Of a stretch of DNA of 64,000 nt, positions 46,283 through 57,073 are shown piece after piece; positions within the stretch are counted from its first letter, which is position 1; every line of letters begins with the position of its first letter. Under the pieces are notes generated by a model. It saw nothing but the letters and a program-made list of their open reading frames with translations, was not told the DNA's origin and did no database searches. The position numbers and the translations under genes are program-made. Origin of the DNA: Hyposmocoma kahamanoa (lineage: Eukaryota; Arthropoda; Insecta; Lepidoptera; Cosmopterigidae); NCBI RefSeq assembly GCF_003589595.1, contig NW_020653945.1, positions 11,147,686 through 11,211,685 of the forward strand. Reading direction: 5' to 3'.

Positions 46283-48996
46283 GTGCCTCCAGTGAAAAAA
46301 TCTGACATTTTTTATTTAATAAATGCACTTCATCCCTTTATGCTTTGTCTTTCAGAAACATGGTTGAAACCTGGCTATCCTTTCAAAGTAACTGGTTATT
46401 CCACCCTTAGAAAAGACAGATCTGATGGGTATGGCGGTGTCGCCATAATCATTAAAAATTCTCTAACTTACCAACTCTTACAATTACCCACTTTAAGTGA
46501 TGGCATAGATGCTATAGCAATAATTGTAAATGGTATATGTTTCGTATCTATTTACATTCCACGTCCTTCAACAGCTTTATTTAATGAAGTCAACAATTTA
46601 TTTTCAGTTTTACCAAAACCTTTTTAGCATTAGGCGATTTTAACTGTCATCATCAATCATGGGGAAGCTCTTCATGTAATAGTTTTGGAGACTTAGTGTT
46701 AGATATACTTGACTCTCAAAATCTCTGTATTTTGAATAATGGCGCTCCTACGCGTCTCACAGGTCCAGGTGAAGGACTAAGTGCGCCTGATCTCTCTGTA
46801 TCCACGCCTGATTTAGCATCCTCGCTCTCATGGCATGTTCATACTTCTTCCTGTGGTAGTGACCACATTCCTATTATAATTTCATTTCCTTTTATTCGCC
46901 ATAATGCCTACGCAAAAACCCAGTCCCCGCATAAAGTATAGATTTCCTCATGACTGGACTGTATTTTCTCAGCGAGTTGAAAATAGAACTTCTTCACTTC
47001 CATCTGTTTCTACTCATGAGGAATCTCATTGTTCAGATTATCTTCTTAAAATGCTTCTTGAAATTGCAGATGAATAGTTTCCCATTAAAAAAGGTTATCC
47101 AGATAGACTTCCATTGCCTCCTTGGTGGGATTGTGAATGCACTGAGGCTATCAAGAGAAGGAAGGAAGCTGAAAGAATTTATGGTCAGTGCATGACTTCT
47201 GAAAATTTTGAAATTTATTCACAAGTCGCACGTAACACCCGTAAGCTTTTAAAAAAAAAGAAATTTGATGGATGGAAGAAGTTCTGTGAATCTATATCTC
47301 CTGACGTTAGTCCCGTCTTTGTCTGGGAAAAAATTAGAAGGTTTCGAAGCGCATTTAATTCTTCATCAACTCCCAATTTTCCATCTGAATTAGCAAATCA
47401 ATTTTTGGATAAGTTGGCTCCAGCTTCAGCTCCTAGTTTAATGACTTGCTCTGTTCCTTCTTTTTCCTCCGGAGACCACCCTGTCCTTAATTCTCCCTTT
47501 TCTCTAAACGAATTGAAAGGTGTACTTTCTCTCGTTAAGGACTCATCTCCAGGTGAAGACGGCATCCCATATTCATTTTTCAGTAGCGACAGGACCCTTA
47601 AATACTTTTTGGATATAGTAAACTCAGTTATGTTGTCAGGTAATATCCCTAAATCATGGAAATATCAATCTATAGTACCAATCTTAAAACCTGGCAAGTT
47701 AGCGTCGGATGCTTCCTCTTTTCGTCCTATAGCTCTTTCATCCGTACTTTTAAAGTTAGCTGAACACTTGGTTAAAAACCGTTTGGAATGGTTTGTTGAA
47801 AGCAATGGTTTGTTGGCGTCAAGCCAATTTGGATTTAGAAAAGGTAAAAGCACATTTAATAATATTAGTATATTTGTGATGGATATCCGTTTGGCTTTTA
47901 CAAATAATGAATCTCTTTTATCAGCTTTTTTGGATATCAGTGCAGCATATGATAATGTCTTAATTTCTCTGCTTCAAAAGAAATTATATGATGTACGAAT
48001 TCCCGTAATGTTATCTTCTTTTATCATAAATATGTTGTCTGAAAGATATATCAATTTACATCTTCAGGATGGCGCTAAGTTAACTCGTTATGTATGGAAA
48101 GGTCTTCCGCAAGGGTCTGTTCTGAGCCCTATTCTTTATAATATATATACATATGACTTAGAGTCCTCACTTAATAATACTGTTAAAATTCTTCAATACG
48201 CTGACCATCTTTTGCTGTACAATGTAAACGGTTGTGTTCAAAAAGCATCTTACTCAATGACACAGTCTCTTCAACATTTGAAACATTGGCTAGATACAAA
48301 TGGCCTTGAACTTTCCATTCCCAAAAGCACTGTTGTCTTATTTTCTAGAAAACGTAATCCACCAATACCTAATGTGGTTTATAATAATATTCCTCTTTCC
48401 TTTGTAACTCAAACTAAATTCTTGGGGGTTATTTTAGATTCCAAGCTTACTGGTATTCCACACTCAGATTACATCGTAGCTAAATGTGAGAAAAACCTGA
48501 ATATTATCAAATGTTTAACGGATGTTTGGTGGGGAGCACATTATTTTTGTTTAAAATTATTATATAATTCACTTATTAGGAGTCTTTTTGATTATGCATC
48601 TTTTATTCTTGACCCATGTTACTCATCGGCATTTAAAAAATTGATAGAGTGCAATCTAAAGCTTTAAGAATTATTCTGGGAGCAATGAAGTCGAGTCCCA
48701 TCAATGCGTTGCAAGTGGAGTGTGTGGAACCTCCTCTTCAATTGAGACGCCAATACTTATCCGATAAATATCTGCTCCGTTGCGTGCAATTTACAAAATA
48801 TCCTCTTTTGTTACGACTTCGTCGCCTCTCAACTGACGCATCAACATCTCCTTATTGGACTCATAAGTCTCTTCCTTGTCTGGTTATTAGTTTCCGTAAG
48901 AGTTTGTCTTTGCAAACTCCAATTCATAACTCCTTTTGTTTGCCTCTTTTCTCTACTAAATACGAAGCTTATCTCTGGACCTCCGTTTGTCTTTAG
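46283..48996 (+). pseudogene. LINE ORF2: endonuclease and reverse transcriptase
   Basis: Endonuclease: CLSETWL (catalytic Glu), then GYGGVAIIIK; frame shift; LGDFNCHHQSWG, then CGSDHIPIII, split between 46283-46627, about 46620-46945 and beyond. Polymerase frame 47114-48667 (517 codons) is long and open: SPGEDGIPYSFF, SFRPIALSSVLLKLAEHLV, SQFGFRKGKST, FLDISAAYDNV, GLPQGSVLSPILYNIYT, then QYADHLLLY in place of the universal YADD, and NGLELSIPKSTVVLFS. The second active-site Asp is His (CAT at 48206-48208), which should abolish polymerase activity. The thumb continues in 48649-48996 after a frame shift. Confidence 0.92.
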
Positions 48997-49069
48997 GTAT
49001 CAATAAGAATTCTATTCAAAACTCCCATACTTTCAATTTCATTAGGACAGGGACTTCCAATCGTGGCAC

Positions 49070-50136
49070 TGCATTTTTAGTGATGCTTCTAAGCATGGCA
49101 GCGACAGTGTTGTTGGCGTTGGTGTGTATCATCAACAATATAATAATAACAACGCACACACTCAACGCACACACTCAACATAGCCCCGCACTAGGGAAAC
49201 CCTGTGTCGCGGGTGCCATGGACACATACATAGACAAACACAAATTACACCCAAACTCACGAGAGAAATAAATGTAGGCCATACAAATATTTCTCCCGGC
49301 CCGGGAATCGAACCCAGGACCTCTGCGTGTCAGTCCGGCATGGTAACCGTTCGGCCACGAAGGCAGTTAGTTAATATAACATTGTTCAAAAAATTAAATT
49401 GCCTCCAGAAACTTCTGTTTTTACTGGAGAGTGTTTCGGTTTATACAAGGCAGTCGAGTACGTTCTCTTAGCTAAGCTAAGAAATACTGTAATTTTTTCC
49501 GACTCTATGAGTGCTCTTCATGCACTGTCTAGATTTCCTTTTAAAACGCGAATGCTTTGCCCAATAATACTCGAAATTAGAAATTTGTTGTTAGCTTGCT
49601 CTTCGAAAGGCTTGTCTGTAGTTTTCTCCTGGATACCGAGTCATTCCGGTATTCATGGAAATGATCGTGCTGATCAGCTCGCAAATGATGCTGCTGTTGA
49701 CGGGGACACGGCGTACTATAAAAATTATAATCACGATTTGGCAACCCTTCCTATACATTTCCTTAGACATGATTGGGGTGTGATGTGGTCTGAAAGCAGT
49801 AAATTAAAAGGTAAATCTTATGCTTACATTCAACCTTCTATTCCTGTAAAACCATGGTTTTCGTCACTTAAATTTAATAGATTAACTACATCTGTTTTGA
49901 TTCGTATGCGGTTGGGTCATGTTTGTACTCCTGCACACCTTGCGAAATTGAACATCGTTAATAGTGATTTATGCGAATGTGGCAAAGTTGGAGATTTTCA
50001 AACTGCCCTAAATATGATTATTCCTTACTCTTCCAAAACCTTATCCAATCAGGTATACCTCTTCCTACGTCCATTTCGGTACTGTTATCATGTAATGATT
50101 CACATATTTATAAGTATTTATGTAACTTTATTGTAG
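49070..50136 (+). pseudogene. LINE ORF2 RNase H domain, interrupted by a SINE
   Basis: The first catalytic Asp lies in the SDASKHGS-type segment at about 49079-49105, before the SINE. After it, frame 49399-50136 has TGECFGLYKAVEYVLL (Glu), VIFSDSMSALHAL (Asp), and IPSHSGIHGNDRADQLAN (His/Asp), the full DEDD set of RNase H. A C-terminal CECGKVGDF Cys motif follows. RNase H in a LINE points to the I, R1 or Loa groups. Confidence 0.9.
49144..49372 (-). mobile_element. SINE-1 copy inside LINE RNase H
   Basis: Minus-strand head CCTTCGTGGCCGAACGG and B box GGTTCGATTCCCGGG, with a body as at 34.6 kb. It is flanked by AATATAA (49137-49143 and 49373-49379), and removing one copy restores the RNase H frame across the site. 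A 13-base tail word, CGCACACACTCAA, is doubled at the left end. Confidence 0.94.
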
Positions 50137-50381
50137 AAAACAATATAAAAATTTAGACAGTTCCTATATCATTAATATTATATTATTATTATTATTTATT
50201 GTCTGTTCTACAAATTTCCTAACATGAAATTCCTCTCCCGATCCGTTTTTTTCCTAAATCCGTTTCCAAAATTCCTTAACATACGAAAAGGTTTCCCTGT
50301 TTTTAAATGAAGTTAAATTATCTTGTCATTGGCTTCAACGCTGACCGCGAAAGGCCAAAAAAGAAGAAAAAAAAAAACATT

Positions 50382-50448
50382 CGACCAAATTAAAAGACAA
50401 CGTCAAATATGAAGCTTCACTCGCATCATGCATCTTTTAATTTGGTCG
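50382..50448. repeat. Short foldback
   Basis: Arms CGACCAAATTAAAAGA (50382-50397) and its exact complement (50433-50448) flank 35 bases. It sits right after the LINE poly(A) tail. Confidence 0.9.
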
Positions 50449-51352
50449 AGTATTACCTATTTGACAGTTATTTTTTCGGACGGACGCTTAGACTATGGAA
50501 ACTTTTTTTCCATCCTCTAAGGACGGACGTCGGACGGAGAAAGTAGACATCTGACACTGGCCCAAGCCTAGTGGCCGCCATAAAGGAAATAGAAATCACA
50601 GATAACTGTAGACAAGTATAGAAATACAAATAGACTTCAAAGCAAGGGTGTGTGAGGTTAGAGATGTTAGAGCTCGATTTTAATATTGATGGCAACGACT
50701 TATCGTATTTTTTTAAATGAAATCAATTTAATTAGACAAAATATTGAACAAAAATATCAGTGCCAATTTGCTATTTTAAAATAACTCTCTACGTTCGTGG
50801 ATTTCCACTACACCCGTTTTGTTGGTAGGTCTATGCCTATTTATAAAACATTCGTTTTAGAAAGCCCGCCAAAAGAAAGTCAGCCATATAATCATTGGCC
50901 GCAAGAATTAAATCACGACTCTAGCGGTGTGACTATACTTTATAATACCACAGATTACAGAATGTAATACTAATGTTCGTAATTTAACAAAATCCAGGAT
51001 TTGAAAATTATATTGTAGATAGAATATCACAAGTATGTACGAACAAAATTTATAATAGGCCTATAGTTTACTTCCATTTTACTAACTTCACACAGGAACG
51101 ATGATGCCATTGACCTATGATGATCTTAGACGATGGAAAAGCCTATGATGCTTAATTTTTTTAAAGTAACTGTCACCTTTTAGTTGTTATTATGTGAGCA
51201 AAAATGGTCACACAACGATTGTATTTATTGTTTGATTTAATTTTTTATTGCGGGATTTCTCACTGTTTTAGTGTTAATTTAATTATTTATATGAATTGTT
51301 GTATCTATATTATATATCAATAGTGAAAATAAGTGCAGTATTTGATATCAAG
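50449..51352 (+). promoter_or_regulatory. 5' flank of AGPAT-B
   Basis: The 0.9 kb between the foldback and the AGPAT-B start must contain its promoter and 5' UTR. No clear core promoter element. The frame is open for 19 codons before the chosen Met, but the Met-Trp-Asp start matches the Met-Trp start of copy A. Confidence 0.35.
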
Positions 51353-54300
51353 ATGTGGGACAAATTAATATACGGTTTCATCATTATTATAACCGCTTAT
51401 ATCTTCAAACAATTATTGTCCGAGCAGCCAAATTTTATTAAATTTAAGTCAAAATTTTTACTTTTCTATATCTGGACTTCATTAACGGCTATAATACTAC
51501 TACCGTTCTTTGTATTCAATCCGAAAAACGTAAAGAACTCTTTGTAAGTACCTAACACTGCATAATGTTGTGAATACTATGTGATAGGCTTATTTAATAT
51601 AGTAAACATTAATAAAACACTATTGGTGCTTGCAAGTTGTAATAATTTTATCATTTATTTATTTCCAATCAATGGTATTGATCTTATAATAGATACATAC
51701 AGAAGTTGAAATGACAATGTGTTTGACCATTGTGAGAGAGCGGAATCTGTACTAGGATACCCTGTGTATTCGGACCCCCCACTCAATCTATCAATCTGGT
51801 CTAAATTTTTAACCAAACATGTTTTGTTTTATCATCTAGGTTTGCCTCTCAGATAGTAAAACATGTAACAAAGGTGATAGAAGTGAAATGGTCCTTGAGG
51901 AATGGTAAATACTTAGCTGAAGATCGTGGAGCGGTCGTTGTATCTAATCATCAGTCCTCTATTGATGTCCTTGGTGAGTCAATTGATTTTTTTATACAGG
52001 CCATAGAATATGGCAAGATGAATTTTATGCAACCCATCAAAGACAATACCTGCAACATAAAATAAACAAAGAGGAAAAGGGAGATCTTTGCTATTCTAAC
52101 TCTGTAGCAGCAATGTCAGATATCACTCTATTGTTGAAATGTTCCAATTTTAAATCTGAAGTTCACTGGCCTGTGCAGGGGAGTAGAAGTTCTGCTTTTA
52201 GTTTTAATTACATCAGGACGTAAATATTTAAAACAGTCATAAAACTTAAAACATGCTTACATCTTTTCTACATAATACTGATGATATGTAGTTGCGAAAA
52301 GCATAGAAGATCAATTAACTAAAGTATAATATCTTTCTTTGTGTGTATAAAATGTACTTGCCCAAAACGGTAGGGCTTTTGTTTTCTCCAATATGTTTTA
52401 TTGTTGTTTCCAAACACAAAAATAATTTATACTAAAGTACCTTTTTCATTGTCTTTATTCAAAAAACATTTTTTGTTTCTTTAAAATCATAAAAATTCCA
52501 CTTTGCATTACACAAATCTCTCGCAATGCTGCTCTATGCAGACTTATATAAAAATTATGTTTAAATTGACCCACTGCTGAGGTGTATCTTATTGTACAGA
52601 ATGTACATTCTCCAGAAAACAGGAGACTAAAAAAATTTTTTGCTTTCAAAAATAGTTTCATTTCCTGAAACTATTTTTCAGGATTTAAATCGTGTATATT
52701 TGTTTTTTCAAACAAACTGTTTTTTAGTTTATTCTAATTTCTATTAATAATTAATAATAATTTAATTTAATAAAAATTCTTAATGTAGCGTAAATTGGAA
52801 TGTTTTCTTTGTAAAATTAAAAATAAGATACCTCCACCCCTACGCGAATGGAGATCCCTTTTGAGCCTGAAAATGCATCTAAAGAGGAATATGCTGGTGG
52901 ATCAAAAGTGAGTGCTTTTATGAAACGCAAAATAAAGGGAAAAATAAGACTGTGCGATGTCTATGGAATGTCTATAGAAACTATTTTTTTAAATAATTGT
53001 ATAGAATTGAGATAATTTAATTAATAATTTAAGATAATTCATAATTTTAGATTTATTAATATTATTATTGGTTTATTGTCATTGTTATTATTATTTCATT
53101 TTATTATTATTATTGTTATTATTATTATTATTAGATAAATAATATTTGATGTTTGTTTGCGATTTGTGTGTGTGATCGACAATGTAGAGCTGCCATTGTC
53201 GGGTCGAGCTGAAAATCAGGGCTGAAATCACTACAAAGTGATTTCAGCATTTCCCTGAGCTGGTGTCCGTCACACACATATTTGAATTTTTTTTTATTTT
53301 ATATTAATTTTTTTAAATAATTCTTTAATTTAGTAAATCGCGTAATTATACATTGTTTATCCTCTTTTCTGTAAATTATTATTTATAAAGTTTTTTTTAT
53401 TATTATTATGTGTGTGAAAATAAATGGTTTAAATGGTTTAAATTAATAACTATTAGGACTAATAGGATGGTTTGCATTTATATTAGACATAACTGGTTGA
53501 AGACTGTACCACCTCAGTCAACCGTGACCATGGGACCAGTAAAGGGACCGAAACATCGGTTTGTTTGAAAAAACAAATATACGCGACTTAAATCCTAAAA
53601 AATAGTTTCATTTCCTATGTGTAACAATCGCGAAAACCTAAGAATTCACTTACTTCCCTTTACATAAGATGTATGTTTATGTAATATGTACCTGATACTT
53701 CTTGCCACATAATATCTTCTGTTAACAATAACAACTACTCACTTAATGATTCCAGGCATGTTTAACATCTGGCATGTGGCAAACAAAGTTGCAGCTATAG
53801 CAAGGAAGGAAATATTTTATGTATGGCCATTTGGTTTGGCTGCTTATCTAGCTGGAGTGGTGTTCATTGACAGGAATAACTCTAAAGATGCATACAGGCA
53901 GCTAAAAGCTACTTCAGAAATAATGATTAAAAATAAGGTATGTACTAAGACTATTTACTGTAAATTTTATATTAAATCTGAGTTGCCAGTTAATTTTCGT
54001 TCTTTCTTTGAGAGCTGACTAATGTTGCTTTTTATTTATGTATATAACAAACTCTTACTTTATTTTATAAAATGGTTTACTAAAAATGCAAAATTTTACA
54101 TAATGGCACACTTATACGTTATTAAATACTAGCTGATGCCTGTGACGTCGTCTGCGTAAGTATTTCGAGTAGCCGACCATAGTATACTAATTTTCAGAGT
54201 TTTATAGGTTCTCAATACAAACTTTCATTCCCTGTTTCACCCCCTTTAAGACTTATTTTTATGACACAAAGTATGTCACCTATGTTCTTCTCCTATGTCC

Positions 54301-56021
54301 CATCTATCTGTATATCAGAATTCATCAATATTGGTTCATTTCGGGCGAATTCCCTGGGTAAAAGGGAAATCGCCCAAAACGAATTTTAAACGAGTGTTTT
54401 GTGCTTATACATTATCCTACGGGGATACAGCCGTGACGCATTAAAAAGACCCTCAGGATAATCCTAAACCTGCGCCATGGGGTCAGTTGCTAACATTTTC
54501 TCATAAAATAGCACATGCTTGCCCTTTGATACTGATGTATTCTTGGAACAGCAATATTTGTAGGAAAAAATAGAATTCTATTTGAACATATTACAAGTGA
54601 ATGTAAACAAAATAAGCAGGTACTTCCCTCGTTTAAAGTTACAGTTCAATAGTAAAATATAATAAGATCCCAGGTTATATAATAACACATCAGAAAGATT
54701 TAAAAGTTTTCTGTAATAAATAAGGTCGCTCAGTGCTATTACACAACACAAAAATTTTTAAACAAAAGGTCCCTGAGCCCTGAAGAAGCCCTGATTGTTA
54801 CATAGTACCAATCATTAGTATATAAGTAAATTTTTCATTCATTTTATAAAGATATTTTATTATTTAAAACAATTTAAAATTTTTGTTGTTAAATTTATAA
54901 TTACATTTATATTTTTGTTTATAGCTGTCCCCTATATTAACTATACCCTAACAAGATAGATGTGATGTAAATTTTATTTATGCAATTTACACAATTGCTA
55001 ACAAATAAATACTGAAAAAAATATATGAATTATGTTGCAGACAAAAATCTGGGTGTTCCCGGAAGGAACAAGAAACAAAGATTTCACTAAATTGCTGCCA
55101 TTCAAGAAAGGAGCATTCAATATAGCTGTAGCTGCTCAAGTTCCAATCATACCTGTTGTGTTTTCACCATACTACTTCATCAACAGAAAGAAATGCATCT
55201 TCAACAAGGGTAACATTAAATGTTTGCAAATTGAACTTATAACAAAATAAGTAAATTTTACTATCTTATCACAATTTGTACTACCACCTTATCAGGGGCC
55301 TTACTCTCAGTAGTTATGGCTGTTTTCCCACTATTCATGACCTACGAAACTACTCACGAAGTCAGTCAACGGAAAGACGAGCCCGTTCGAGACTGTCAAA
55401 ACGCGATGTCATTATGTTCTTAGTTCTCGCCCCGACCGACACTCAAGTCTGTAGGTCATCCACAGTGGGGAAACGGCCTCGAGAGCAGGGCCAGATACTT
55501 TCATACATATCGACACTGGAAAGACAAAACACTGGAAAGAAATATAATAAAATACAGAGCGATTTAAAGTTTTGAATTTTTTTTTCTAGAAAAAAAATCC
55601 TAACTCTAATTTATTTATTATATGAAAAGCTGAAATTGTCTAGTTTTCCAAATAACAAAAAAATTAAGGTTATAATTTAATTTTCTTAAAAAAAAATATT
55701 TTAAATTGCTCTGCTGTAATATTTTCCAAATGCACATTAGACGTTTTACCTTCCCAGGGTCTATATGATCCTTATATGTATACTTTGTGCCAGAATCCCA
55801 AATAAATGTAATCAATAGAGTACAGTAATAAACTTTATACTCTTTTAGGACATGCCATAATCCAGTGTTTGGAACCAATACCAACAACCGGACTGACAAT
55901 GGAAGACGTTCCCGAACTCATAATACGCGTGCGGAATATTATGGATATGGTGTACAAGGAGTTATCTAAGGAGGTGTTAAGCGCCCTACCAGCTAACTAT
56001 CCCCTGTGCACCACCGATTGA
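51353..56021 (+). CDS. AGPAT: 1-acyl-sn-glycerol-3-phosphate acyltransferase, copy B (five coding exons)
   Basis: Paralogue of copy A with the same role in phosphatidic acid synthesis. Exons: 51353-51543, 51840-51973, 53756-53937, 55041-55209 and 55849-56021, giving 282 residues. Exons 1-4 have the same lengths and phases as in copy A. N-terminal hydrophobic segments lie at about residues 5-20 and 33-55. Motif I is NHQSSID (100-106), motif II ARKEIFYVWPFGLAAYLAG with FIDR, motif III FPEGTR (175-180) and motif [14 protein letters not shown]. The Trp in YVWPFG replaces the usual Gly of motif II (Gly in copy A). The tail ends Pro-Leu-Cys-Thr-Thr-Asp, shorter than copy A. All splice sites are GT-AG. 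Introns are 296, 1782, 1103 and 639 bases. It appears intact. Confidence 0.95.
52650..53652. repeat. Penelope-like-end family copy 5, long form (AGPAT-B intron 2)
   Basis: The left end (52650-52722) is itself a hairpin, AAAAATAGTTTCA-TTTCC-TGAAACTATTTTT, then GATTTAAATCGTGTATATTTG. The right end (53520-53652) is inverted: GTGACCATGGGACC, AGTAAA, GGGACCGAAACATCGG, TTTGTTTGAAAAAAC, AAAAATAGTTTCATTTCC, TATGTGTAACAATCGCG. About 800 bases of AT-rich non-coding DNA lie between, including an (ATT)n array at 53061-53134 and a structured block at 53160-53285. Confidence 0.75.
53160..53285. repeat. Nested inverted-repeat block
   Basis: Outer arms TGTGTGTGATCGAC and GTCCGTCACACACA enclose inner arms CTGAAATCACT and AGTGATTTCAG (loop ACAA). 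The whole 120-base stretch can fold into one long imperfect hairpin. Confidence 0.8.
54131..54290 (+). repeat. Fragment of a common lepidopteran dispersed repeat (AGPAT-B intron 3)
   Basis: Starts CTAGCTGATGCCTGTGACGT and continues with AAACTTTCATTCCC and CCTATGTTCTTCTCCTATG, a diverged version of a LINE-derived repeat pattern widespread in Lepidoptera. Recognised from memory of the pattern only. Confidence 0.5.
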
Positions 56022-56155
56022 ACTCACGCGCGAACGGTGCGTTAAACAAGCAATATGGATCTCGTGCTCTATGTAAGCCAAAGCTAAGATCACTGAATTT
56101 ATTTTTGAGATTACTTCATTACTAACAATTCAATTTATAGTCCACTCTAAGAGTC

Positions 56156-56301
56156 GTATTCTAGAAATCTACTCAATGCTCAAGTCAGGATTGCACTGGA
56201 AATACGACCCTAATGGCAGGTATTTGAATATGATTTCGAGTGCTTTAAACCATACTCAAATCCTGACTTGAGCATTGAATAGAGTTCTAGAATACGACCC
56301 T
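56156..56301. mobile_element. Foldback MITE with TAA target duplication
   Basis: 146 bp with arms of about 50 bases: GAGTCGTATTCTAGAA, ACTCAATGCTCAAGTCAGGA on the left and their complement on the right (CAAATCCTGACTTGAGCATT, TTCTAGAATACGACCC). Flanked by TAA on both sides. Similar ends occur at 62288 (GAGTCGCATTCCAGAA) and at the edge of the assembly gap (39313). Confidence 0.88.
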
Positions 56302-56311
56302 AAGTGCGTTA

Positions 56312-56796
56312 AGGTCCTTTTCCACCGGCGAGGCGAGGCGAGACAAGGATTTGTATGACAAATTTCAATTTCCTCCTAGCCCATCTTTGGTGGAAATGTT
56401 CTGGATTGACGAGGATGGGCAAGGCGAGAATTGAAATATTTGTTTATGTAATATTGAAACGTGTTATTGCCTACATAGAGTATTATACTCTTTAACGGAA
56501 ACACGTTATCTCACGAGTGCCCGCATTAATATCAATTGCGAGATTGTGAGGTACGTACTATTTGAGATTTAAAATAAGATAGTTTCATTGATTGATTGAC
56601 TGATTCTTATTCCGTTGACATATTTAATAATAATAATTTACGGGACATGCTACTTCAGTCGCGTATTTATCGCTAGATGAACTAAACAGCACGGAATCTT
56701 CACTATTCCCAAAGAAAGCGCGAGCTATTAATGGCAATTTTGAGATTTCTATTCTCGTGAGTCATCTCGTCACGCCTCGCCGGTGGTAAACTGATA
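56312..56796. mobile_element. Putative TIR element with TTA target duplication
   Basis: 485 bp between TTA at 56309-56311 and 56797-56799. Inverted ends share CCACCGGCGAGGCG, ten bases in from each border, and the outer ten bases match poorly. GAGGCGAGGCGAG and TCTCGTCACGCCTCGCC lie at the two ends. No coding. Starts eight bases after the neighbouring foldback's TAA. Confidence 0.65.
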
Positions 56797-56954
56797 TTAT
56801 ACATAATGCAAACTACTAACAACCTCGCAGGTCTATATTACTAACATTATAAACAAGCACATTTCTTCCACGACTTTTCATACAAAAACAAATATTTAAA
56901 TAGGTCGCTCTGAATGGTGGTAACTCTGTGCGGTAGCAAAAGAAAGCACACATC

Positions 56955-57029
56955 TCGGGTTCTTAAGATTTCGTGATTGTTACACATAGGAAATGAAACT
57001 ATTTTTCCAGATTTAATAAAATTTTTAAT

Positions 57030-57066
<37 letters not shown>
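56955..57066. repeat. Penelope-like-end family copy 6 (partial) and (AT)n run
   Basis: GGTTCTTAAGATTTCGTGATTG, then GGAAATGAAACTATTTTTCC, breaking off into AATAAAATTTTTAATAAAAT and an (AT)n microsatellite at about 57034-57066. Confidence 0.75.

Positions 57067-57073
<7 letters not shown>

Larger units (their letters stand above)
45595..50378 (+). mobile_element. LINE with RNase H (I-group/Jockey-like), 5'-truncated
   Basis: Nearly complete non-LTR element: end of a gag-like ORF1, an ORF2 with endonuclease, reverse transcriptase and RNase H, and a 3' UTR ending TTGGCTTCAACGCTGACCGC and a poly(A)-rich tail (50361-50378). The coding frames are broken at several points, and a SINE sits in the RNase H region at 49144-49372. 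Confidence 0.9.
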
